Positions 11,701 through 24,000 of a stretch of 64,000 nt of DNA are shown here, piece after piece; within the stretch, counting starts at the first letter, position 1; every line of letters begins with the position of its first letter. The stretch is from Branchiostoma belcheri. Lineage: Eukaryota; Chordata; Leptocardii; Amphioxiformes; Branchiostomatidae. The notes beneath the pieces are model-generated. The model saw nothing but the letters and a program-made list of their open reading frames with translations, was not told the origin of the DNA and ran no database searches. The position numbers and the translations under genes were made by a program. The stretch spans positions 484,318 to 548,317 of the forward strand of contig NW_017802991.1 of the NCBI RefSeq assembly GCF_001625305.1. Direction: 5' to 3'.

Positions 11701-14700
11701 AAAAAATGTTTGCGGTGGCAACAGGTGCATAAGAAAGAAAGTTGGGGAATTATATGATTTCCCAGGAGCAATGATAAATTTGTGGTACAGAAGCGACCAC
11801 AAAAAATGCGGCAGGCCTTGAAATTAACTTTTTTAAAACTATTGTCCCAGAATTGTCCCCAAAATAGATTTCAATTGTCCCGAACTGAGGATGGATTGTC
11901 CCAGCCTGCTTTCCAGGAAATAAGTTTATGACAACAATAAGAAGAAAACAACTACTAAATTTGCACAACTTGAAGTCCACTTTATTAGTAAATGTCCATC
12001 ATTTTTCCCAGACTGTAGGGAAATACACATGATAGTATCATGGGCATGGCACCATCTTCGAAGCCCTCTCCCCAACATTTGGAATCCCTGATGTTATGTT
12101 TTGTTTCTGGAAATCAGTTCATGTACAAAATGTTGCTGTAGGAGCTATCCAGATGTCTTAAGATATTAATCATATATTAAATATTAATAATTTAAAATGT
12201 GTCCTATTTGATCTCCAGGAAAACTCCGCCCCCTCGGCCGGCCGCACCACCAAAACCAGCCGCCCCGCCAAAGAGACCGCCCGCTCCGAAAATCGAGACA
12301 GAGTGGCCCGCCGACCACGACCCATTCGCCAACATGGCTGACCAGACTGACCCATTCGCCAACGGTACTTTTCCTTTTCTACAATAATTACATGTAGTAC
12401 TCTATTGTATCTTTGAGTTAAGTTACAAGTCTCACCATCTTTGCTTGGCTTAGGCTTGGTTTCAAAACCCTGCACAAGTCTATCTCTCAAACATGAACCC
12501 ATAGCCAACAAGCATGTTGGCATTAAGCATACTGTGCCAGTATTGAACCCAGATTTTTTTTTCATTTTTTTCACTTTTCGGTGGATGTTTAGCCAATGTT
12601 GCATCAGAATTTTGAATGCTCCAGACGATATCTTTTCCGACGCAACTTTCGAAAACTAGACTTAGACGGAATGTCATCCTTATTACATAAAATTGATACA
12701 ACACTAAATGAGATGTTCTGCCGAAGATTTCTTTACAATACATTAAGGGTTTTGTGCAGGCACAGTACATTCTGTCAACATGCTTAGATGGCACCTGCTT
12801 AACTCCTATTCCAGGATCAAACCTTCTAAGCTGAACAACACTTGACCTAACCCTCAAACCATTATACCCTACCCCAACCTACCCCTTCTTTCAGTAACTG
12901 TTGGTAATAGTGTTAACAGTAATACATGTATTATTGTGAGAATGTCCCTGTTGGATAAAATAGCCTTCTCTACAAGTTATTCTTTCAAAGGAACAAAAAT
13001 GTAGTTGTGCATGACATATATCAGTGTGATCTGTTTCCAGACTAGTTCCTTACTTTACAATCCATGAAATTAATTTTGCATGGCCTATTATGTAGGGTTA
13101 AGTCTTGCTCCTGTTTAGATTTGGGCATGGAAGTAAGTCAATAATTGTATTGATTTTATTAGACTGAAAATGAACATAGTACTAACACAATATTAGTATT
13201 ATTAATAATGCATGTTGGCATGGTTAACTGTAGCTGTTATTTGTAGAGTAGTTGTGTATTCTTGTGTTGTCTCTTCCCCCAGATAAAGATGCCTTTGCAG
13301 AAGACCCATTCAAAAATACAGAAGACCCTTTCAAATCTGCCGAAGACCCCTTTCAAAGTACCGCAACAACGGAGGACCCGTTTAAAACGTCCCAGGCAGA
13401 TGATCCGTTCAAAACAACTGAAGCCGATGATCCGTTTAAGTCCACAAAGGCACCAGTAGAAAGTAATATTAACTTACTAGTAATCTCCACTAACCATTGT
13501 CAGAAAATATTAACTTAACAGGAGACAGGACAGAGGAAGTTACATCAAAAGGGGAATTTGAATTGTTGCTCAAGAAGAATTTAAGTCTCTAGAATATCAT
13601 GACAGTACTGTTCATCTGTTTTGGTAGTTACATTGTTTAAAGTTAAAACTTTTGTTCCAACACAAGGGATTGTCTCTACCTTAGAGCTTTCGACCAGTCA
13701 CTCTGGTCTTCTTCAATAGACTGACCCAGTGAGACTTGTCATGTGGCTTTTCGGTAGTGTGACGTCAACACTGTGTCAAAGGCATCTGGTAAACGATTCT
13801 ATGGAACATTCAGAAGCCAGTGTTATAACCTGTGTGATACATGTACCTATGGGCCTAAACACCTGTATTAAACATTATTCTTGCAGCCCAGTTATGAAAT
13901 ATATTCATGTCATGCACATACAATGTAGGCCTTCTGGTACACATGATCTAAACTTCAAGACATTCTTTTGCCTTATAATAGCCTTTATCTTTCGGCAAAT
14001 GTAAATGGTGTTTAGAAATTTTGCTCATTTTGCACAGCTGCTTTGCTCTATAACTGTGCCTATCTTTGCAAAACAATGACACCAGCAGCAAAGTATTTTC
14101 CTTACGATTTTACAACTGATAGGTATACTTTTGACCAAGCTTCCTCTGTCCATCTATAAGTCTTAGACTTCATCTAAATATTCAACTTAATATTACATGT
14201 ACATTGTACATCTAATTTTCTTTTGATTTTCAACATTAAGTTTTCAGTTGATAAGGCCACACCAATTTGAGTTGTTGTTTCTCGAATTCGCCCTGTCCAT
14301 TTTTTCTGATTTCAAAAAAAAATTTTTTTTGGTTCTAAATCAACTGCAAAATGCTTGATGAAAGACATATTTTGGCCCCAACGTTGAAGAAAGTTCTTTT
14401 CTTCCTAGTTGTTAAAGTTTTTCAATGTAACAATGCAACTTCATTTCATTAAAAGTTCAAAATCTAGATCTATCTATTGATTTAATGTTCACTTCATGGC
14501 TCATATTGTAACATTTCCAGCTATCATGGGGACTGCCTTGGCCTGTTTTTTTTTTTGTAATTTCGCCCTGCCACTTCATATTTTCTCTGAAAAAATCTGA
14601 GAAACAACAAATTAAATTGGTGTGGCCTAATCATAGTCCTTTAATTTTTCGTTGATAACTTGAGCGTGATTTTTTGCGTTTGCATGCTGTCATGATTTCC

Positions 14701-17700
14701 TTAGTGCATGTGATTTGCCTGTGATCGTGCTAACGTCACTTTTCCAGATGGAGATGACTTCTTTGCTCAAGCGTTCAAATCCCAAATGAATGCTTTTCAA
14801 TCAGCAGCAAGCTCACAGAAGAAACCAGTAGAAAGTAACTTTCTTTTCCTTTGCATTTTGTTCTTAATAATTGTCTTTTGTAGTCAAACTTACTGAATCA
14901 GATATAATTCACATGGTTTTAATGTTTGCATGCATTTTACATGTTTGCTAGTTGTTTTCTGCTTATAAAATTTGTAACAAAAATTCACATACATTTTATG
15001 ACAGAAAGTGATTCCTATTTGGCCACCATTACTATGATCATTATATTGACTAAGTTTATTACTAACAGTGCATACACACTTAACAATTCTCTGTCATTAC
15101 TAACTTAGAATTTTTTGTTAATGACACAGGTATTACATTGTATTTACTGTAAGTGTTATGAATTTGAATAAGGACTGACTATGTACAGGTCTGTCCAAAA
15201 TGCCCAAAACAACCTACAATGGGAAAATTTTTACATCTTAAGTTTTCATTGAAAATAGTTATAAACATCTTTGAATTTTTAACAAGCCTTACAATGATAT
15301 GTTTATTCCTTGCAATTGTATACACTGACTCAACTATTGCTTGAAGTACTAAGTACATCAGATTCTACTAGACATTCAAGTATGTTCACAAAATTTATTT
15401 AAATTTGATGGCAAATGTTTTTAAAATAATATTGTATACAATATTATATAAGGAATGTTGTGTATTTTTTTAAGTGATAAGAAATAATCGAGACATGATG
15501 TGATAATTGATAACCCTCACAAGATTAATACAGAAATTATCATCATTCATATTTAAACACTAACTGCTGCATGGTGCATCTCTTTCAGACAATGCAGATT
15601 TCTTTGCAACCGATGCTTTTGCAGGTGGTTTTGATGCTTTCCAACCAACAAATGCAACCCCAGAGCCTGCTGCCAAAGGTAAATATTACTAATATCATTA
15701 ATAAACAGTTGTTAATTACACAATTATGTACTAATTATATCAAGTATTACCATGTAATCCATTGTTGTAATAGTGTATACCGGTAATACATTTTGTACAA
15801 TAACTGTAAATCACTTTATATTCGCGGTAGCAAAATTTCACAGTCTGAGAAAAATGGACACGTTTGCAGAACTACTGTACAATGTATAACTATATGTTCA
15901 CAGTGGTGGCAGGTGTAGAAGAAAAAAAAGTCAGTAAAATATTTGTTAGCGGTAATGATGAATTCGTGGTATAGAAGTGACTGCAAAAACCGCGAATATA
16001 AAAGTACCATGTGATTTACAGTACACTCATTCATTGTAGCTTCTCTTTCAATTGAAAGGAAGGCATGTTACAATAATATAATATGCAATACAAATTCATG
16101 CAATGTAGTTTGGATTCTTCACTGAACAATGTTTATCCTACCCGGTGTCCTACAATGTAGTTGTTGTATTTCAGTTTGTGAAGATGGTTCCTCTGAGTCT
16201 GACTTTTGCTTCCTCCTTGTTCTTCCTGTGTTTTGTAGCAGACAATGAGGAGTTGTCTTTGGAGCCTTTGAGAATAGTGGAACCAATAGACAGTATACCT
16301 TCTTCAGTAGAGCAGCCTCCTGAAAGTAATTGTCACTTTTCTTTTATCACAGTCACGAAACTCTGCCAATTTCTTCAGTCTACTTTTCTGCTTTTTACTT
16401 TACTAATTTTAGTTTTCATCATGAGTCTTAACTTTTCCAGGGTGTAAGGTTTTAGATGTTTATGTATTATTAATATGCTTACATTGTCTTTTCTTCACAG
16501 TGCAATAGAGCCTGCCCATGCTCGCAATTCAGTTGATTCTGTATTCAATCCCTGCTGCTTTTAAATTTGACTATTTGACATTGGCATTGTAGTTACTTGA
16601 AACAGCATTCTGACATTGCTGAGAGTCACCTAATTTTTTTCGTCACCATTCAGGGTTCGAAATACTTTTTTCCAGTTACTTGAAAAATTGCATGTCATTG
16701 ACAATAACAATTGTCAGCTACATGTAAAATCTGAAGTCTGCAATCTGAAAAATCTACAATGCAAAATTTAAGTTCAGTCTTCCCTTGATATACATTTTAT
16801 ACAACAAGATACACGAGAAAATCTCTTAAATTCTAATGACCATGATATTAAATTTGGTAACCTAAATTCAGAATCTGGGAGACCTTTAAAATAGTAATTA
16901 TTATGCTCTACTGTAGTCACTATTTTTCCAAAATTGATATGATAGCAAAAGTGTACAAGACAAAATGTCAATAATGTCAAAAGTATGGTTCCAAAAATAT
17001 CTCATTTTCAGAAAACATCATATCAAAAACTAAAAATGATTTTTGTATTTGAATAAGCAGCAGCAGCAAGGGTAAATTAATAACCTGGTGTATTAAAATA
17101 AATTTTACTGTTTCACTCACAGTGGGTCTGGAAATGGAATCAGTCACTCATCCTGCTCTGAACTTTGGAGGTGTGGGGCCTTGTACTTCTATTGGGCTGG
17201 CTGACTGGCCCCATATGGGGCCTTTGTTGAGCCCCTCTTTGCATGGCTTGATTAACTACAATTCTACTTTCAGGGTTGGACAAGTTTTCAAAAATCCACT
17301 TGCCCATGGTCATTATGAAATTCCACAACGCCTGAACCAACTTTTCATTGGACAGGCCCAGAATTTAAGTGACATATTAATTTCTATGCATCGTTACTTG
17401 TTTAAAAAAAGGATTAAAAAGTAATTTGACACTGCATGAGGACTTGAAAGGTTTTCTGACAAATGGACATAATTTCGACTGGTAATTTTGGTATTTTTAC
17501 AGGGAAAAAAATCAGCAATTTTGCCTCAAACATTGCTATAGTTGGGAAATAAAAAAAATCATATTTACCCAAGGGTAGAATCATGCATTTGCCCAATCGG
17601 TCCTTTACTTGCTCTGGGCAAGTGGTCAAGCGGACTTGTCCAATCGTGACTTTGCTCTCTCTCTCTCTATGCGAACCATAATTTTCTGGGATTGTCACTG

Positions 17701-20700
17701 GTGTGAACACTAATTCATGAATGAGTGGCGATGCCGAAATCTCACAATCTGTTTCTCTCAACACCTTTTTGTGTTGTACATAATTTGATTCATGCTGCTA
17801 ACACACTTACTTGTCATGACTGCTCTGCAATGCATTCAACGGTCTTGTAAAATACAATGAGAGTAAGGAAAAATGCTTGTTGAATATTAGATTTAATGCA
17901 ATTTGGAACAAAAATAATCCAGAAATAGAAGTCTTTGATCAAAATTAATGGCATGGTGTGGCAGTTGAACAGAAGCAATAATCTAATCACTTTTTATTTA
18001 ATTTCATAATATTCCAATAATGTGTGCTGCAGTGGTGAATTGGCTTACAACAATCAGATAGTGCTGCATACCCAAACCCACATTTAGGTTCAAGTCCAGA
18101 GGTTTAGGTTCAGTTCTGAACTTGTAAGTCTGGACCTAAACCCATGGCAAATACAAAATTGCATGTTGGCAACCTTGCAATATTTTCTGGGTGAAACTTT
18201 GGCCACTTAAAATGGAGGTCGGTTCTTGACGATGGCCGATGGCAATGTTTTTCTTCATTTTGCAGCAAAGATTTTGCAATCTACAGAAGGTTTTAGGTTG
18301 TTTGGAAAGAAAAGGGGTAAAACTATGTGAAAATTATTATTAATGGTCTTTTATGATAATAAGTCCGGACTCGGTTCTTCACTTTTTTTTTTGTTTGGAC
18401 TTGAACCTATTATAATATTCTTACAAGTCCGAATCCAAGTCCAGTGAACAGGTATGCAGCACTACAATCAGAGGTATGTTTTCTATGACCATAAGTCTGA
18501 CAGTGTTTTCTACATTTTCTCCAGGTCCGTTGTCGCCAAAAGAAGGTGGAGGGAAGCTGCTTCGGTACCAGGCTATCTATAACTTTGAGGCCAGGAATGA
18601 CGATGAGATGTCATTGGAACGTGGAGACATTGTCTTGGTAGGACTATTGAAAGTCAGAAAAATTGTTGACAGTCTGATTACGTATGTAATGCCACCTCAT
18701 AAATTCTGCCTTTGGCCTGTGACTTACAGTTCGTATGTGATCTGAGTTGAGGTAAACTATTACTACAGGTACTACAGTTATGTGTAGGTCTTGATTAACT
18801 ATCTTTCCTACACGTGGAAGGGAAGTTACAGTAACTTTAACTATCTGTAAGGTCATTTATGTTCGCAAGATTTTTAACTTCGCGATATTCATGAATACCT
18901 TCTTGCAAATTTATCTCCTCGGGAACCCAACTTTCTGCACAACCCCCACTCCTCCCCCCACCCCAAAACACACCGTGCATCCTAACGCGAATTGAAACAT
19001 CAAGTTTCAAACATAGCGGCAGCGTTGTGCCTTGGAGATGTCAAAACTACAAAATTACGAGAGCCGACTGATCTACACTCAGGCGCTGGAACTTGCACTG
19101 AGCAGTCACGCATGGAATCAGGACCTTGTCGGCGTATTGGCATGCAGTGGCAACGTTTGAAAAAATTACTGATTCGCAAAGTCAAAGACCTGAATGTGTA
19201 TAATCTCGAAAACAAAAGTCTTCGCTTGTAGATGAACTTACAGTACTAGTAGATTATTTCTTCAGGAAAAGTTGTAGAAATCACCTTTAAATTGCAATTT
19301 AAAGCAATGTTAACTCTTTCTCTATAGAGGAACATAGTGAAACCATTGTCGTATGAACTGAACTGAATGTGTGATGTTCTGTTTCAGATCCCTGAAGTCC
19401 AGGAGGATGCGGAGCCTGGCTGGTTAGGTGGTGAGTGTAAAGGGCGGACCGGCTGGTTCCCAGCAAACTATGTGGAGAGACTCCCTTCTGAGGATGGTGA
19501 TGTGGAGAGGCCACTCAGGTAATCTGTGAATAGTTTCACCAGATCGGTTAGTCAGTGTTTAAGAGACTCTTTTACACAACCACGGTTAACTTAGTGTTTT
19601 ATTAAGCTGACGTTTCAGTGACTGTCACCTTCCTCAGGGCAATTCTGACTGGTTCATATTGCAAAGGTGTGGTTGCTATAGATACATTCCCAAATGCGAA
19701 TCTGAATGCGAGTTTAGGTATGCACCACAATGTTCTCATATAATTATTATTACTTTGAATACAGTTGTCAGACAGTCATACTCTATTAAGTCTTTTTTTT
19801 TCATACATTGCTGGTAAGTTTTCATTTTGAATTTTTGATTTGAAGCACTCAAGATTTGATACAATCTACCATAAAAGCTTACACCAGCTACTGTACTTAT
19901 TCTACATATTGAATGCAATTGGCCTATTTAATGTGGTACAGTTTGATCACTTAGACCTAATTGGTGCTAAGGAATAATGTCACATGATTTGAACAGTTAT
20001 CTTCTACTTGTCTGACAGCCGCATCTCTGAAGATGTGGCCGAAGTGGAACCAGAAGACACATCCAACCAGATGACGAGTCTCGGGGTGTCTCAGCCTGAG
20101 GCAGAGGCACCCTCTCCAACTCCTGATCAGGTAGGAATCTCTCACATTTGTGACTTCCACCCATTGTTACCAAAATATAGCTCTGAGTCAGTGTTTCTCA
20201 CACGTAGATGAAGGTTAGACATCCCGGTAATATGATACGCAAAAAAGCAGTTACTCAAGCAACTGGATATGATTTTGGAAACGTCAGACGTCATCACTAG
20301 CTTTCGTCAGTGACTGAGAGACCAGAGGAGAAATGCAGGTTTATAGAGGTTGCTTGAGTAACTGCTTTTTGGCGCAGTGTTTCTGACATTTCAAAATAGT
20401 CAATACAAAATAAAGATGCCAGACTGTAAGTTTTCTGGCATGCAAAAATTTAGATTTAACCTCTTTGCAAAAATGTGCTGTCCCTAAACCAAAAAAATGC
20501 AACAACATCATTTCCAACGTCCAAATTTTGTATTAGAATTTTTGAAAGCGTTGCACGCGGTTAGGGTGAAATGCGTTCGAATTGTTCTACGGTACATTTG
20601 GAAGCCCGGGCCGTACGCGTTAAGAACCCCTGGGCCGTACCGCTTGTTATCACACTGGCCGGAACACCCGTATCGAACAAAATCGCGGCCCAGGTATGAC

Positions 20701-21014
20701 ATAAAACTCTTTACAGGGACAAGCTGCACCTGAGGGTCTCCAAGCACAGGCCCTGTACCCTTGGAGAGCCAAGAAGGAGAATCACCTCAGCTTCAACAAG
20801 AACGATGTCATCACAATCAAGGAGCAAGCAGAAATGTGGTGGTCAGGAGAGCTGGACGGCAAGGTATACATTTTGTACATGTCAGCACCAGCATCATTAC
20901 AAAAAACGTTTGAAATGTTTGAAATGGTTTGACATCCTTTAGCCACATTGTTTGAGAGAGGTCAGAGCTTGAATTAGTTACCTTCGCCAAGAAGGTTATG
21001 TTTTCAGAGGCGTT

Positions 21015-21049
<35 letters not shown>

Positions 21050-24000
21050 CTGTCTGTAAACACGATAACTTGAGAAGGCCTTGATGGATTGTCTTGATAC
21101 TTGGTAGGTGGGTAGGTCTTAATGAGACCTCAAAATGATTAGATTTTGGGCCCCCTAGCAGCTTGTTACAGTACTGCAGCTGAACTTCCGGTTTTGATAT
21201 CTCATGATCTAGACATGCTAGGGTGACAAAATTCGGATGGCACGTAGCTCTTGTGCTGGGAAAGAAGTGACGTGAGTTTGGGCCCCCTAGCGGCTTGCTC
21301 TGGAACTGCAGGGCTATCTGTTTGAATATATTCAAAAGAGAATAACTCAAGAACCGGTTGACGGATCGTCGTGATTTTTGGTATGCAGGTAGCTTACGTG
21401 ATGCTTAATATAATTATGTGACAATTATGCAAATATGGATGTAATTTGCATAATTTATGGAGAAATTCTATAAATCAGCTGCATTCCATCATAGGACTAT
21501 TGAAGCTTGTGGCATTGGTAATTGAGAACGAGATAAACACAGGCAGATATTGATTATGTAAATGAAGACTTAATTTGCATAATTAATGAGAAAATGTTAT
21601 AATTCTGTAATGATAACTGCCTGGAATTTCATACTTATGGTCTTTGAAAGTACAGTGAAGGTGAACATCATTAAACATAATGTATTCAAATCAGGACCGC
21701 ATTTGCATAATTTATGAGGAAATGCTAGAATGGCATTGTTTGTTAATATAAGACTGTCTTTTGGTTGAGAATATGATAAACTGATATAATTCATGAAAAT
21801 GAGGATCCTATTTGCACAAGCAGGGGGAATAATCTATCATTTGTCAGCCATAAAGACTAACACCATTTGGCGAAGGTATGAGATCGGGGAACTCTAGTTT
21901 TTTCTGCATACATCACAATGTACCTGCCATGTGGGTTACATTGAAAATTTCCTGTACCACTCAGAATATTAAGTACAGACAGTTACATTAAACACTGTTC
22001 AGGAACCATTGAGCCATATAATTTTGTTTTACACTTCATACATTTTGTAAGACTGGTGGTGACAGTCAATGCAGCAAATGAGATGAAAATTCACATTCAA
22101 CAGTTACTATACAGTGTACATTGTACATGTGTGCAATCATCATACATTGTATAAACCCAGTTCATAGACTTGTGCGGCTTATGTGCAGGTAGACAACAGA
22201 AATTCTACCTACAAAATGTAGTACACAGTCCCAGTAACCTGCATATATATATGCATATGCATGTGCAGGTGGTATTTCAAGCCCTGGAGTTGCTTCCATT
22301 GCTACGAGCGTGGAAAAGTTGTAAATACTACTGTCATGCATGCATAACGTTTAGTTTACAATGATTATTACATCATGTGTAACCCTCTGAAGTCAGGGAA
22401 CAACAGACGATAAACCAGATAGTGAGTGTCCCTATCTTCTTTTTTTTTTAATCTCGACTGTGATGTCTGTTTTAGGTGGGCTGGTTCCCAAAGTCCTATG
22501 TCAAGCTGATCTCTGCCCCTGCAAAGAAAGCTAGGTAAGACCATTCATATTGGTAGAGTTCGGTACATGTATGTGCATGTCTTAAAATTGTTTACAGAAG
22601 AGACCCCTACCATTTGTGATGATTACTGCAAGTTTTTTTTCGGCTACACGTATACTGTTATTTGAGGAAGAAAGTGCAACAGTTGGATCATAGCTAAACT
22701 TCACATTTCTCATCATGGATTTTTGCATTAGCTTGACATCTTGAATAATAATTATTTAATACAATATCATATTAACAATAAGATTCTACAATATTCATCT
22801 TAAGTCTCCCATTTACATGTACAAATGAATGAATGAGACTTTATTTTCGTGTCGTGCGCTTTCCCGCGCCCAGCCCGTGTGGGCTTATACGACACCGATT
22901 CAATAAATCATACATAAACAAAAGAGAATCAAAGGTACAGATAACAGAATCCAAACAAAATATGAACACAAATAAAGGTAGACTATATACAATAATGGTG
23001 AACAGAGTGAACTCATAACAGATCGTAAATGCAAATAAAAAAATCTGTACATAATGAACCAAGGTCTCACATGTGTATATATTTTGCTTGATAACCAGCC
23101 CTGGTTCACAAGCCTCCACCCCCCTGGGACAGGCACCAACCCCCCCACCTCAGGAGGCCAAACCCTCAGTACAGCCTGCAGGAACAGGTCAGTAGGATTT
23201 TTTTTTTTTCTTATTAAATACATGTCTTGGACATGGTAAAGTCCCACTGGACTAAAGCAGTAAGACTGCTGTTGTTAGTGAAACATGGAGCAAAAACAGA
23301 TTTTTATCTTGCCTTTCTAGAATGCACTGTGTTGTACACTAAGTCTTACATCTCCTAAGTGTAACAGTAGTGTTTCAAGTGCTACAGACTCGTCTGACAG
23401 GTCCAGACCTTTTGGCTTAGCAGTTAGGGCATTGGCTTCATGAGCTGGGGCCAGGAGACTTTGTTTCTACTCGCCCCCTAGTCACATTTCTGAACCTAAT
23501 TTTTTTACAGACTGTAGAATGCTGTATTTATCCAGCATAAATTATAGTAATGAACCAGTAATGAATGCTTGTGTCTTGCCTATCTAGAATGCATTGCGTT
23601 GTATACCTACACCTCTGCTGAGCCCGGAGACCTGACCTTCATGGTGGGAGAGGTCATCCTGGTCACCAAGCAGGATGGAGACTGGTGGGAGGGCAGCGCG
23701 GGGGAGCGGTCAGGCATCTTCCCCGCTAACTACGTCAGGGTGAAGGAGGAACAAGACATTCCCACCATTACGGTAGGTTTCTGTTGGAGTTCAATGTATT
23801 ACATGTATTACCCGTACTTAGTGCACAATTTAAAATGTCATGTTGGAAAGCCCTTTTAGTGTTCTGGTAGGATATAGCGGGGGCCCAGAAATTTTTAGTG
23901 GAGAGGTGCTTTCCAATCTGTGAATTTTCATGAAACTACTTAGAGAAATTTAACCTAAATTTGAACATTTTGAGAGAGGTGCTAGGATTTTGGGTACTGG

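Noticed and set aside
12170-12604. 144-codon minus-strand ORF
   Set aside because: It is antisense to the proline/DPF exon plus flanking repeat. The plus-strand frame with clear DPF motifs explains the region.
16501-16520. Exon after TTCTTCACAG
   Set aside because: In the required phase it reads Met-Gln-stop. It could at most be a poison exon.
17122-17424. Possible exon after TTTCACTCACAG
   Set aside because: The frame is open, but the peptide has no similarity to intersectin, overlaps a dispersed repeat and lacks a convincing donor.
20817-21350. 177-codon minus-strand ORF
   Set aside because: It is antisense to the SH3B exon and runs into the (TG)n-bearing repeat, producing a run of Thr-His. 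It is a shadow frame.
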